Part shown: positions 21,801 to 31,020 of the stretch, one piece after another
Numbering within the stretch: the stretch's first letter is position 1
Layout: each line of letters opens with the position of its first letter
Source of the DNA: Dactylorhiza incarnata
Lineage: Eukaryota; Streptophyta; Magnoliopsida; Asparagales; Orchidaceae
DNA: 64,000 nucleotides
Assembly (NCBI GenBank): GCA_033032865.1
Contig: JAWHQI010000201.1
Coordinates: 1,179,501-1,243,500 of the forward strand
Reading direction: 5' to 3'
Program-made: the position numbers and the translations under genes
Notes under the pieces: generated by a model
What the model was told of the DNA's origin: nothing
The model's input: only the letters and a program-made list of their open reading frames with translations
Databases searched by the model: none

Positions 21801-24518
21801 CAGATTAAGATGCATAAGCCTGATATCCCGCATACATCCTTCATTACCAATGATGGATGTTATTGTTATCTCGTCATGCCTTTCGGCCTCAAAAATGCGG
21901 GGGCAACATATCAGAGGATGATGGACACAGTTTTTGAAAAACAAAAAGGGAGAAATCTGGAAGTATATGTTGATGATCTCCTTCTAAAAAGTAAAACTTT
22001 TTTAATCCATCTGGAAGACCTCGTAGAGACGTTCGCTACTCTACGGAGGTTCAAATTAAAATTAAACCCCTCGAAATGCGTGTTCGGGGCAAACAAGGGG
22101 AAATTTCTTGGACATCTTCTCACTCCTGACGGTCTCGCACCGAACCCAGATAAAGTAAAAGCCATCCTAGACATGACCCCTCCTCGTAATCCGAAAGAGG
22201 TACAGCAACTTGGTGGAAGGTTGGCAGGATTGAGCCGATTCATTTCCAAATCGGGAGATAAAAGCGCTCCGTTCTTCAAAACACTTAGGGGAGGATCTAA
22301 GTTTGAATGGAACGAGGAATGCAATAATGCTTTCGAACAATTGAAAAAGCAATTAACTTCAACCCCCCTTCTTCAAAGCCCTCGCGAAGGAGAAACACTA
22401 TTCTTGTACTTGGGGGTTGGCCCTGATGCGATAAGCTCTGTCCTGGTTCGGGAAGAGAAAAAGAAGCAGTTTCCGATATATTATGTCAGCCATATCCTTA
22501 AAGATGCGGAAACTAGATATTCAATCCTAGAGAAATTAGCCTTGGCTTTAGTCATGTCATCACGAAGGCTCCGCCCCTATTTTCAAGCTCATCCTATTCA
22601 GGTGGTTTCAGATCATCCACTGAGGAATATCTTGGAGAAGCCGGAACATTCAGGAAGGTTGGCCAAATGGGCAATCGAGCTAAGCGAGTTCGAAATACTA
22701 TACACTCCCAGAACGGCAATAAAGGCACAAGTATTGGCAGATTTCTTGGTAGACACGATGGAGTCTAATCCAGAGCAGGTAGTGCAATCTCCTTTGGCTT
22801 GGATCATTTATGTGGATGGGGCTTCTGGCAGGAACTCCGTGGGAGCCGGAGTGGTTTTGATCAGTCCAAACGGCATCAGGCTGGAACAGGCTATTAGATT
22901 CTTCTTTTCAGTTACAAATAACCAGGCCGAATACGAAGCACTCTTGGCCGGCCTGAGACTCGCAAAGGAACTTTGGATAGAACATGTTCATGTGAAAACT
23001 GATTCTCTTGTAATGGCCTCGCAGGTTCTGGGAAACTACGAGACAAGAGAACCGATGTTGAGAAAATACCTATTCCTAGCTAAGAAAGAAATCGGGAGAT
23101 TCAAATCCTTCATCATCGAGCACATTCCGAGAAAGCAGAATGAAGAGGCAGACGAGTTGTCAAAATTTGGTCTTCCATCAGGGGGAGTAACCTCAGAACT
23201 TTTTCATCCGGCAACAGAGGAGACAGAGGAAGAAGAGCTCATGCAGATCGATCAGCATCCTTCCTGGAAAGACCCCTACGAATTGTTTCTGACAAAAGGA
23301 GAATATCATCCATCAATCAAGGACAAAAATAGGTTCAGAAGAAAGGCGGCTTACTACTACTTGATAGCAGGAGTCTTGTACCGAAAAACTTTGATTTCTC
23401 CCTCGGCACGGTGCGTTTCAGAAGAGGAGATCCCGGTCATACTTCAGGAAGTTCATTCTGGGGAGTGTGGTAGCCATTCAGGGGCGAAAACCTTAGAAAA
23501 AAGGATCCTGCGGCAGGGATACTTCTGGCCAACCATGAGAAAGGATGCTGAAGCATTCGCCAAGCGATGTGTCCAGTGCCAAAAGTTCGCTCCTCTTAAA
23601 CATTTGCCTGCTCAGTCACTCAGGTCAATAACTGCGCCATGGACTTTTGCAGTATGGGGAATGGATCTTATGGGGCCTTTCTCAATGGCCAGCGGACAAC
23701 GTCGCTTTATCCTGGTAATGATCGATTATTTCAGTAAGTGGATCGAAGCAAAAGCATTAGCAAGAACTACCACCCAAATTGTCAGAAACTTCGTCTGGGG
23801 AGAAATTATCTGCCGACATGGAATTCCGTTGGCAATCGTCACCGATAATGGCCCACAATTCAACAATCCGGAGATGATAAGCTTCTGTGATCAGATAGGA
23901 ATTGATCTTCGGTTTGCCTCAGTACACCATCCAAGGACCAATGGTCAAGTGGAGGCGGCAAACAGGCAAATTCGGCAGCTTTTGGTGAAAAGAGTCTTGA
24001 ACCAGAAAGGGAATTGGGCGGACCAACTTCCTTCCATCCTGTGGACCCTTCGTACTACTCCGTCCTCAGCTACCGGGGAGACACCTTTCAAATTATCTCA
24101 TGGCTCGGAAGCTGTTGTCCCCGTGGAATTCGAGGTGGTCACTCCGAGGGTTATTTACGCCAAAGAAGGAGGAGAATCCTGGATAGATGAAAATGGTGAG
24201 GCCCTCATGCATAATCTAGATCTAATCGAGGAACTTCAGGATGAAGCAACAGTCAGGCAGGAAGAAGTTAAAAGGAGAATGGCAAAATATTTTGATAAGA
24301 ATGTCAGAGTGAAGCAGTTTGTAGTCAGGGATTTGGTGTTAAAAAAGGTGGATGCCGCAGCAAGGTCTGGTAATGTTGGAAAGCTGGATCCTAACTGGGC
24401 AGGACCTTTCATCATCAAAGAAGTATCTAAGAATGGGGCCTACCGTCTCCAAACCAGCGAAGGAGAAGACATCCCACGCACGTGGAGCGGTGACGATCTC
24501 AAACGATTCTATCCTTGA
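18900..24518 (+). CDS. Tat-A gag-pol polyprotein, apparently intact
   Basis: 1872 codons without interruption. I start at the ATG at 18900 (MSDRQLPPRD) because the earlier ATG at 18837 lies inside the LTR. Gag core is about residues 184-345; the knuckle is C488-x2-H-x4-H-x4-C501, the variant seen in Tat elements. Protease active site is DTGSS at 647-651. RT is about 905-1085 with YVDD at 1023-1026. A first RNase H (about 1165-1290) has lost its first Asp (FLYLGVG). A second, archaeal-type RNase H (about 1300-1430) has D1306, E1344, D1368 and D1418. Integrase has the HHCC site near 1518-1565 and D1589, D1649, E1685 (D-D-35-E). No chromodomain is seen. All functions for reverse transcription and integration appear present. 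Confidence 0.95.
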   Translation: MSDRQLPPRDRSDHSEDSLWEALERTKREADQARQATDQRLDAITQALTLLTERLAPQQAAAHQAVTPILPPPPPYPFAQVAHSRPPQEGSADRPNFYQEAARCMPARVLDFQGATSQVAHFPYPPEVAAFQSYPAGAPARSYHAACPPMSAAEIPYNPAFPLYEDAEESSPFTDEIRGEPAPNNFREPRMSAYSGESDPAIHLQAFESAVALRTITDATKCKLLVTSFDGQAREWFYGLHPRSIRCFAELRREFLLRFSTSKKRKNGPAALFEIRQQENETWARFVDRFQREIMEVQNVDPELYRVALMHGLREGPLKFEAQIREPKTYQEMISLANKFIRGEKTNPGYVAKLLSDNDQFNSASTHQQRYNHSSRPDFEPRAQRGRNLKPKQPFIGHQRFQDQKPPLAIAPTQPMGVPQIMPVYLPQYIAQPSPPIPSIRYDESQDSFTPLNVTMNEVVQILQKRPDFKRPPPLKSEVRNRNPNLYCEYHKEEGHQTEDCRALRWLIEKLLKEGKLRGLIRQETPVEPRAEKKKEAVEVTWECADVEEAGGYGDIHPAAECIEVNDVGSLGNIYCIHGGAGIESSRKSSIGRVTKQEVAVASTSAPERTVVTFGQEDLSPNANPFDDAVVIKAVIENYAVHKILIDTGSSVNLIFRQTFEALKTGKALLSTEGPLYGFSGERKEVEGCVKLLVSLGGITKLVNFVVVEAPSSYCAIFGRPILNAYRAVVSTFHLALKFAAEGRQYRIRSDPKVARECYVKTVNVITEAPLHKAQNDIQEVSELPEEAEESAERKGTYLEPAQETKEIPIVEGEGKKLIINAELSGEEKLQLTSCLLNNLDIFAWSAEDMPGIDPDVACHHLNVSPEIKPIQQKKREVATKLAVPIKEEVAKLLKANFISEIQYPTWMSNVVMVKKSGGKWRMCVDFTKLNKACPKDYYPLPRIDVLVDSAVGYSFMSFLDAFSGYHQIKMHKPDIPHTSFITNDGCYCYLVMPFGLKNAGATYQRMMDTVFEKQKGRNLEVYVDDLLLKSKTFLIHLEDLVETFATLRRFKLKLNPSKCVFGANKGKFLGHLLTPDGLAPNPDKVKAILDMTPPRNPKEVQQLGGRLAGLSRFISKSGDKSAPFFKTLRGGSKFEWNEECNNAFEQLKKQLTSTPLLQSPREGETLFLYLGVGPDAISSVLVREEKKKQFPIYYVSHILKDAETRYSILEKLALALVMSSRRLRPYFQAHPIQVVSDHPLRNILEKPEHSGRLAKWAIELSEFEILYTPRTAIKAQVLADFLVDTMESNPEQVVQSPLAWIIYVDGASGRNSVGAGVVLISPNGIRLEQAIRFFFSVTNNQAEYEALLAGLRLAKELWIEHVHVKTDSLVMASQVLGNYETREPMLRKYLFLAKKEIGRFKSFIIEHIPRKQNEEADELSKFGLPSGGVTSELFHPATEETEEEELMQIDQHPSWKDPYELFLTKGEYHPSIKDKNRFRRKAAYYYLIAGVLYRKTLISPSARCVSEEEIPVILQEVHSGECGSHSGAKTLEKRILRQGYFWPTMRKDAEAFAKRCVQCQKFAPLKHLPAQSLRSITAPWTFAVWGMDLMGPFSMASGQRRFILVMIDYFSKWIEAKALARTTTQIVRNFVWGEIICRHGIPLAIVTDNGPQFNNPEMISFCDQIGIDLRFASVHHPRTNGQVEAANRQIRQLLVKRVLNQKGNWADQLPSILWTLRTTPSSATGETPFKLSHGSEAVVPVEFEVVTPRVIYAKEGGESWIDENGEALMHNLDLIEELQDEATVRQEEVKRRMAKYFDKNVRVKQFVVRDLVLKKVDAAARSGNVGKLDPNWAGPFIIKEVSKNGAYRLQTSEGEDIPRTWSGDDLKRFYP

Positions 24519-24869
24519 AACTATTTCTTTTATTCTTTACATCTCTTTTTTGAATGAAAAGCCCTATACTGACATTTCTTCTTGTCTGATGGTTCTCTGC
24601 ATCATAAATACAAACACACATATCTCACTCCCCGAACCTCTGAGATATCGCCAAATTCTGCTCGAACCCCCTCGGATTGTAGTCGTAGCGTAAAACCCAC
24701 CAAGACCATGTGATGCGGGGAGTTTTCGCACACATGTAGTGGTAGCTTGCCAATTCCGCTGCGGTGGTCTTCAGAACTTTGGATCCCGGCCGATATCTGA
24801 CACACCCCTGCATCAAGGGAGGTCTAGGTGATTGTCAGCTCTATCATGCCCCGAAGGGATATAGTTACA
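24519..24869 (+). other. Non-coding interval after Tat-A pol
   Basis: No supported gene. It holds the 3' flank of gag-pol and a GC-mixed stretch leading into tandem repeats. The short frames on both strands show no family resemblance. Confidence 0.6.
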
Positions 24870-25270
24870 GCTTTGATGATCTTTCTGAGGAAAGCAATGT
24901 TCGCCGCCGAGGCCCACCTGCCCAACTGATCATCATAGTCTGTGACCATCGAATACTCTTAGGTACTCTCGAAACGGTACCTAGTTGGGCCCACAACTGA
25001 GTTGATCTCTCTGAGGAAAGCAATGTTCGCCGCCGAGGCCCACCTGCCCAATTGATCAACTCGGCTTGTAACCCTAGGCAAGAGAGCGGATGAGTCGTTT
25101 ACAGCTCTTATGACCACTTGAGGAAAGCAATGTTCGCCGCCAAGGCCCACCTGCCCACTTGGTCATCTGAGTCTGTACATATTTTTTCTTTTTCCCTACA
25201 GCTCTTATGACCACTTGAGGAAAGCAATGTTCGCCGCCGAGGCCCACCTGCCCACTTGGTCATTTGAGCC
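24870..25270. repeat. Tandem repeats, unit with TTCGCCGCCGAGGCCCACC
   Basis: Four copies of a block containing GAGGAAAGCAATGTTCGCCG and GAGGCCCACCTGCCCA, at about 24890, 25013, 25121 and 25221, spaced roughly 100-125 bp. Between units lie variable linkers such as ATCATAGTCTGTGACC. They sit between pol and the antisense gene block. Confidence 0.9.
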
Positions 25271-25351
25271 TGTAGGATTATTCTTCTTCCCTACAGGGAG
25301 GCATTCACTTCTGATGATTTTTATATGGACCACTCAAGGAAAATATTGTTA

Positions 25352-25617
25352 GAACAGGTGCAGGTGTTCGTCTACCCCAATAAAGGGGTTGTGATATTAA
25401 GACCGGACGGTCTGAGTTTTTCAGGCCGATCGGTCTGGTTGAACAGGTGCAGGTGTTCGTCTACCCCAATAAAGGGGTTGTGATATTAAGACCGGACGGT
25501 CTGAGTTTTTCAGGCCGATCGGTCTGGTTGAACAGGTGCAGGTGTTCGTCTACCCCAATAAGGGGTTGTGGTATTAAGACCATGCGATCTGAGTATTTCA
25601 GGCCGAGCGGTCTGGCC
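25352..25617. repeat. Three 88-89 bp tandem repeats
   Basis: Units at 25352-25440, 25441-25529 and 25530-25617, each starting GAACAGGTGCAGGTGTTCG and holding AAGACCGGACGGTCTGAG and GGCCGATCGGTCTGG. The first two look identical by eye; the third has drifted. Each unit carries two inverted-repeat cores of the ACCGnnCGGT type. Confidence 0.95.
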
Positions 25618-25639
25618 GAACATAAGTTAAGACATCTTT

Positions 25640-26330
25640 TGAAATTGATCATGTTATCACCAGGGTTATATTCAAACCGGGCGGGTATACCCGTCGTCTA
25701 TTAAGGAAAGTGTTTCTGAATCTGATCGTATGATCGCCCGGGTTGCACTCTAACCGGGCGGATCCGACCGTTTATTATCAAAATTCCAGAACTGATTATC
25801 TGATTACCCGGGTCGCATTCGAACCGGGCGGGTTCATCCATCCTTTATAAAATCGGATATTTTTTAAAGCTAACTATATGATCGCTCGGGTTACATTTTT
25901 GATCGGATTGGATCTATCTATCTCTTCGTTCTATCAAGCTAGTATTTTCTGGATCTGGCTATGTAATCCGGGTTGAATTTTAAACCGGCCGGGCATTATC
26001 TATCCCTGAATGAATAATCAGAATTGGATATCCTTGGATCTGAATACGTGATCGCTCGGATTGTGTTCTAACCGATCAGGTTAAGCTATTTCTTAGCAAA
26101 AGTTATCCTTAGACATGATGGATTATTCGCCAGAGCTGAATTCAAACCGCGTGAAAGATTGTGATTCATTACTTATAGCAGCAAGCATTTAATATCTAAA
26201 GAAGCCGCGCGGTCCGAATTATGGTCGCATGAATCTATCTGTTATTAGAGATCGAATATCCTGAGATCCAAATATATAACCGCGCGGGTTGAACAAAGGA
26301 TCGTCGAAGACAATCAATCATCACTCGTGC
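25640..26330. repeat. Interspersed CCGGGTT-ACCGGGCGG repeats, about 80-bp spacing
   Basis: Seven or eight loose units of a stem-like block: TGATCGCCCGGGTTGCA, then about 5 bases, then AACCGGGCGGGT. They are near 25650, 25730, 25803, 25880, 25965, 26050, 26120 and 26280, separated by unrelated AT-rich sequence. The two halves are inverted repeats of each other, so each unit could fold. No gene is seen here. The equivalent part of Tat-B begins after 63250. Confidence 0.75.
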
Positions 26331-26530
26331 TCAGGCCAAGATGTCCGCACGGTTAGATCATAAAGAGTAAAGAAAAGAGACAAAGAATCACAAGTAAGTA
26401 ATGATAGAAGGACAATCAGACAGGTAAAAACTTCTATTTCATTTCTCAAAATATGTTTACAAAATATTGACCGCCCGGCCAACAAAAAGAGACCGGCGGT
26501 TACAAAAATTAAAGTTAAAAAACGAGGGCA

Positions 26531-28400
26531 CTAGTCTGCTGATTTCTTCTTCTTCTTCTTGACAGGAGAAATGGGGTCTACGCCATCGATGTCGACCTCC
26601 GGCGAATAACCTTCACTTAGCGAAGAGGAGCCGGACGAACTACTGTCGCTAGACCGCCCGGTCTTACTTGCAGAACTGGAGGATCCAGAGGACAAACTAT
26701 CCTCATCATCGAAGTCATCAGCATCTCCATCCGCGTCGACCTCTTCAGCGGCTTCATCACTTCCATCGCCTCCTTGATGGAGCACGATCTCCATGCCCGC
26801 GTCGGCTTTGGCCTCCTCGCCCACCTTGGATTTTCCCTTCTTCCTGCGGCTGATTTCGTCAAGCTGCACCTCCAAGGCGGGGAAGAGGTCGGAGAAGGTG
26901 GTTCCGCCGAATCCTTCGGACAGACCGCCCCGGTCTCCCATGAGACCCAAGGCCTTGTTGATCCCTTGGGCCACATGGGGCAGCACCTCGTCCTGGAAGG
27001 ACGGGTTGGTCATCTCATATTGCTTCTGCAAGAAAAAGGAAAAATGAATCAGACCGCTCGGGCTGAACAAAAGGGACCGCATTGTCTTTTGAAAAACTCA
27101 CCGCCACGACTTCTTGAAGCCGCGCGTTCTCTTCTTGAAGCCGCGTGTTCTCCGCGGCCTGTTCCTCGTATTTCCTCTCCAGATGTTTCTGAGCAGAAAC
27201 TAGCCGCTTATACGACAAGGCCATAAAGTGGTTGGCCGAAAATCCCCAGGCGCCGGCTTGAGCCGCTAGCCGGGGGAGCTCTTCTTCTGGGGTTCTCATC
27301 AGTTTCCTTAAGGTCTTTCGACCATACAAGGCGGCCCCGGCGGCTAGGGCATGGCGTTCAATTTTTTCGCTCCCCCAGGGAGGGAGAGCGGTGGATACCC
27401 GGATCCGACTTCCATCCCTGTGCCAAAGGACGGTCGGGTTGCCCTGCAGGTCGGGCGGGTTCCCACTTGAACGAAGGATTTCGTAGTCGTCAGAAGAGGT
27501 CGGGCCCTCTTCCTCCGAGGATGGCGACCTCTTTCGCCGCTGCCTCTTCTCCCTCTGGGTTAAAACTGGGCCGGCCGGCGTAACCGGCTTGTTCGCTGGA
27601 ACGATATGGGCGGCTGCAAAATAAAATCAAGAGTATAAGTAAAGAAGGCCGCGCGGTCATATAAAGGCGGTCTAGAAGAACTTACTATGTTCGGGGAGGA
27701 TATTCTCAAGCTCCGAGAAAAGCGGGATGTAGTGGTTGATATCAAGCCGCTCCTTCTCAAGGAACGCGAAGGTGTCCGCCTCGATCTTGCCGACCTGGGG
27801 GATCTGGAAAACTTCTTCCCCCCGGACTTGCGGGTTGGTTTGTAACAGCCCGAAGTTACCTTCGAGCATTACAAATCGCTCCGACCAGTCGGAGACTTTG
27901 TTCGCCAGGTTAACAACCTTCAGCCCGAGGCAGCTGAAGTAGAGGTGCCCTCTGTAAGTCGAAGTCCCCGAGTCGGATACTGCCCGCACCGAAAAGAACT
28001 TCCTGAACAAGTCGATGGAGAACCTAGTTCGCTCGAACCGCAGATAGGAGATGAAGCTGTATATTGAAGCGATCGAGTTCGGCGGAAGCTGACCGGGCAC
28101 AACCCCGTAGTGGTCGAAAATGGCTATGACTTCAAGCGGCAGTGGAAACTTGAAGCCATATTCGAAGTGGTCAACTGGGATGGCGATCTGGTGCGGACTG
28201 GAAGAGTTAATCCGCTCGTCGCGCAAAGGAAGCCGCGCGAGCAGATTGCTCCCTACCATGTGTCTGGCAATGAAATCATCTAGTTCGTTCTGAGTAAGCC
28301 GGCATTCCGGATGGTCCGCCGAATGGAATGCCAAGGCCGCGTCAGCTCGGACGGCCTTAACTTTAACAGGTCGCTGCGATTTGTTCTTGGATCGCGCCAT
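26531..28400 (-). CDS. Tat-A antisense gene Y (573 aa predicted, 3 exons)
   Basis: Predicted exons on the minus strand are 28400-27686, 27613-27102 and 27025-26531, totalling 1722 bases (574 codons with stop). Introns of 72 and 76 bases have GTAAG or GTGAG donors and TTTTGCAG or CTTGCAG acceptors, and the frame joins exactly. Exon 1 (MARSKNKSQ) resembles the putative gypsy-type transposon domain (Pfam PF04195, named from memory), with EVIAIFDHYGVVPGQLPPNS. Exon 2 ends in a coiled coil (RLQEENARLQEVVA). Exon 3 is acidic and Ser-rich with a Lys-rich tail. A TATA box lies 42 bases before the ATG. Tat-B carries a degraded copy at 61466-63249 with both introns. Function unknown; not part of the retrotransposition core. 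Confidence 0.82.
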
Positions 28401-28434
28401 CTGGAAATCGTGAGAATGACTTCGGCAAATTCTA

Positions 28435-28442
28435 TACTTATA
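28435..28442 (-). promoter_or_regulatory. TATA box of antisense gene Y
   Basis: TATAAGTA on the minus strand, its first base 42 bases before the ATG. Tat-B has TATAAGTA at exactly the same distance (61424-61431 before 61466). Confidence 0.72.
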
Positions 28443-28490
28443 GATTTCTATGATCTGTGAATAGTAAAATCATATCACGGCTATACATTC

Positions 28491-28504
28491 TGACCGCGCG
28501 GTCA
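28491..28504. promoter_or_regulatory. Perfect palindrome TGACCGCGCGGTCA upstream of gene Y
   Basis: A 14-bp perfect palindrome beginning 62 bases upstream of the gene Y TATA box. Tat-B has TGACCGCGCAGT (61363-61374), 61 bases upstream of its TATA box. The same core recurs in introns, flanks and LTRs of the Tat elements and in the copia LTR. Possibly a protein-binding site; no factor can be named. Confidence 0.65.
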
Positions 28505-28757
28505 ATGGCCTATGTGGTTAGATTCACCAGAAATATGAAAGAAGCAAAGGCATCCAGAAAAAACAGAAATAAGCATACATCACAGTTCGCCCGACCGGAA
28601 AACAGTTCGAATGAAACATAAGATTTAAACATGGCATAAAGTACAGCGGTTAAAATAAGAGACCGCGCGAATTGTTCAAATAAAAGACAAGAATAGAGAA
28701 GAACATTGTCCAGATCAACAAGCCACATTCATAATACAAGTTATATTCAAATATTGG

Positions 28758-30833
28758 TCACGGCTGACGGCGCTCTGGGGAGGCATCCTCTCTATGAAGT
28801 CGTGCGACCTGGTCACTTGTGGTGTTCAGGAGAGAATAAATTTGGCTGGTATGATAATGGAGGTGGTTGATTGTACTATGAAGCCGCCCGGCATCCCTTT
28901 CAACCCGCGAAGCGGCAATCATACGGGGGACTGCAGCGGCCTCATCAACCATTGGATCAGCCGCCCGAACCGGGGGAGGATTCGAGCCCGCCCCAACAGT
29001 CGGGCGGCCAATAACCACCATCGCATCATTCATATTTCGCCGACTCGCACCGACCTCTCTGGTTAATCGCAGGAACTTTTCCTGGTAATACTTTGAGTCG
29101 CCCTCAGATTTCGCGGACGCTCTCTTCTCTTTCTCCAGCTGGGCGGTCAGAGCAGCGACTTGTGCTACCTTGGCCCTCTTCTCGGCCTCCACTTCTACCC
29201 GCGCGGCCTCCAGCTGAGCCTTCAGCGCCTCTTCAGCCTTCATCCTCGCAACTCGCTCAGCCTCCAGAGCGGTCCGAGTAGCGGCCTCCCGGTCTTCGAT
29301 CTCTTTCAAGCGGGCTCGCAGGGTGGCCAGATCCCCTTCGAGATGTTCGAAAAGTTGTGACCCTTCCTGCGAAGTTGTTGCGCGGATCGACGCCAGGGGA
29401 ACCAATGGAGGTAGGCTGGCCACAAGGTCGCCCGGCTTCACAGTCTGATCGTTGCTATCTGCAAAAGGCCGCGCGGTCATAAAAAATAAAAGCATGCAAG
29501 GTTGAATATATACAGCAATGGACATAAATAAAAGATCAGTGCCTAGACGCGCAGGCCGCTTAGGCTGTTTTGGGTCTAACCGCCGTTATAGCTCAAGCAA
29601 GAATCTCTTCTTACTCTGCCTAGCGGAAGAAGACCAGGCCGCCATAGGGAAAAAGCTCGTCGGCGGGGTCAATAACTTATTTCGAAGAGGCCGTGGAATG
29701 AAGAAACGGACAGATTTACGATCCGCGGGGCTCGTACCTGGCGCGAAGAGATCAGACCGCAGCGGCTTGTTTAAAGCCCGGTCCGCCTTTTCCTTCTTCA
29801 CCACCATTATCTCCTCCCCGGTCATTGCCGGGGGAACCTTCTCCTGCGCCTTCAGCACCTCCCCAAGCTCCATCGCTTTCCGCTCAACCTCCAAGGCGGT
29901 CCGGGCAGCGGCTTCTCGCTCTTCGGCCTCGGTCTGATCGGTCTCGGCGGGGCGGCCTGAGTTATCAGCAGTTCGGGCGGTTTGTTCTGGGGCCGGCGGG
30001 CTGTCAAGGAGCTGGTCCCGCTTCACCAGTTCATCCATATCTCTAAAAATCCCATTAAAGGATAGACTACTCGCCGTGTCCGGAATCAGTTCGCCCGGCT
30101 TCGTATCAGGGGTAGCTGATGGGTCATTCAACTTTTTGGGTGGAGGAGTCATGAGGCCCAATTCCTCCTTTAGTCGCGAGTTGGTCTGAAGGAGGGATTC
30201 GGTCGGTTTCTTAAGGGCCGCCCTTTCCTTAGCGGCTAGCCTCTTGACCTTCTTTGTTATCCGCTCGGTCACGGACCCGGTCTGCTTCCTCTTCCTTTCT
30301 CTCTTACCCGGAGCTGGGTGAACTTCTTTCAGGGGGCTGGGATAATCATCCACGGACAGAGGAGTATTCGGTTCGCCCGTCCTGGGGGAACTAACCGCCC
30401 CTTCCTCTAGATCCCTGACAAGCAGGTGAGGGTTCCCGGATGGGGTGATTTCCACTCCAAACGAGGCGGTTTCGCCGACCTTCTTCGAAGGGCTGTCTGA
30501 AACAACTTTCCCAGAAGTGGCGGCCACCTCTTTGCTCGGCAAGCTAGCGGTCTGTTGGTTGAGGTCGCTGGGAGGGATCGGCGAGACATCGGGGGAAGGC
30601 CCCGAGCTGTTCACCACGGGCTCTGCAGAAGTTTTGGGAGTTAATAAATCTACGACTGGCTTGAGGCTAGCCGCTGCGGCCTTCTCAGCCCGCTTCCTCT
30701 TCTTCCGATCTTTCCGGTCTTGCTTCTCTTTCTCCTTGTCCGACTTCTCCAACGGTTCGCGCCTCTTATCTTCCGCCCTCCTCTGGTCTCCGCTGGGATC
30801 CACGCGGTCTAGCACGGCGTCCAGGAAGTCCAT
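28758..30833 (-). CDS. Tat-A antisense gene X (639 aa predicted, 2 exons)
   Basis: Predicted exons on the minus strand are 30833-29615 and 29458-28758, together 1920 bases (640 codons with stop). The 156-base intron has a GTAAG donor and a CCTTTTGCAG acceptor, and the phase matches (exon 1 ends with one extra base). I chose the ATG at 30833 (MDFLDAVLDRVDPSG) because Tat-B shares it as MNFLDSLQTRVDKGG. Residues 30-60 are Lys/Arg/Glu-rich. A basic stretch (KRERKRKQTG, TKKVKRLAAKE) could be a nuclear signal. Exon 2 is a long Ala/Glu/Lys coiled coil with YYQEKFLRLTREVG and a conserved tail ending PERRQP. I recognise no family. Degraded copy in Tat-B, split by a copia insertion. Confidence 0.78.
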
Positions 30834-30928
30834 TATTGAAGAATTGCCGGTCTTAAAAATTCTGACCGCAACTGGCGAATAATATCCCGTGATTTCAGAA
30901 AAAGCAACGCAGAATGAATTCTCTGGCT

Positions 30929-30936
30929 CTCTTATA
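30929..30936 (-). promoter_or_regulatory. TATA box of antisense gene X
   Basis: TATAAGAG on the minus strand, 103 bases before the ATG of gene X. GGGAGACCGC ends about 21 bases upstream of it. Tat-B has TATAAAAT at 43551-43558 with GGGAGACCGC at the same spacing. Its distance to the ATG is about 108 bases once the element 3 insertion is removed. Confidence 0.68.
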
Positions 30937-31007
30937 GAATTCAAGGCAAGTCGGATGCGGTCTCCCGGTCAAAGCTAATATTTTCGAAATCCTCTGAGAT
31001 TTGAAAA

Positions 31008-31020
31008 TATGCGGGGATTA
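31008..31020 (+). other. Polypurine tract of Tat-A
   Basis: ATGCGGGGATTA directly before the 3' LTR. The same sequence precedes the 3' LTR of Tat-B (minus strand, about 43466-43478), so it is conserved. Confidence 0.75.

Noticed and set aside
25640..26330. Regularly spaced palindromic repeats that resemble a CRISPR array
   Set aside because: Units are degenerate, inside a plant retrotransposon, with no cas genes; spacing is irregular and spacers are AT-rich element DNA.
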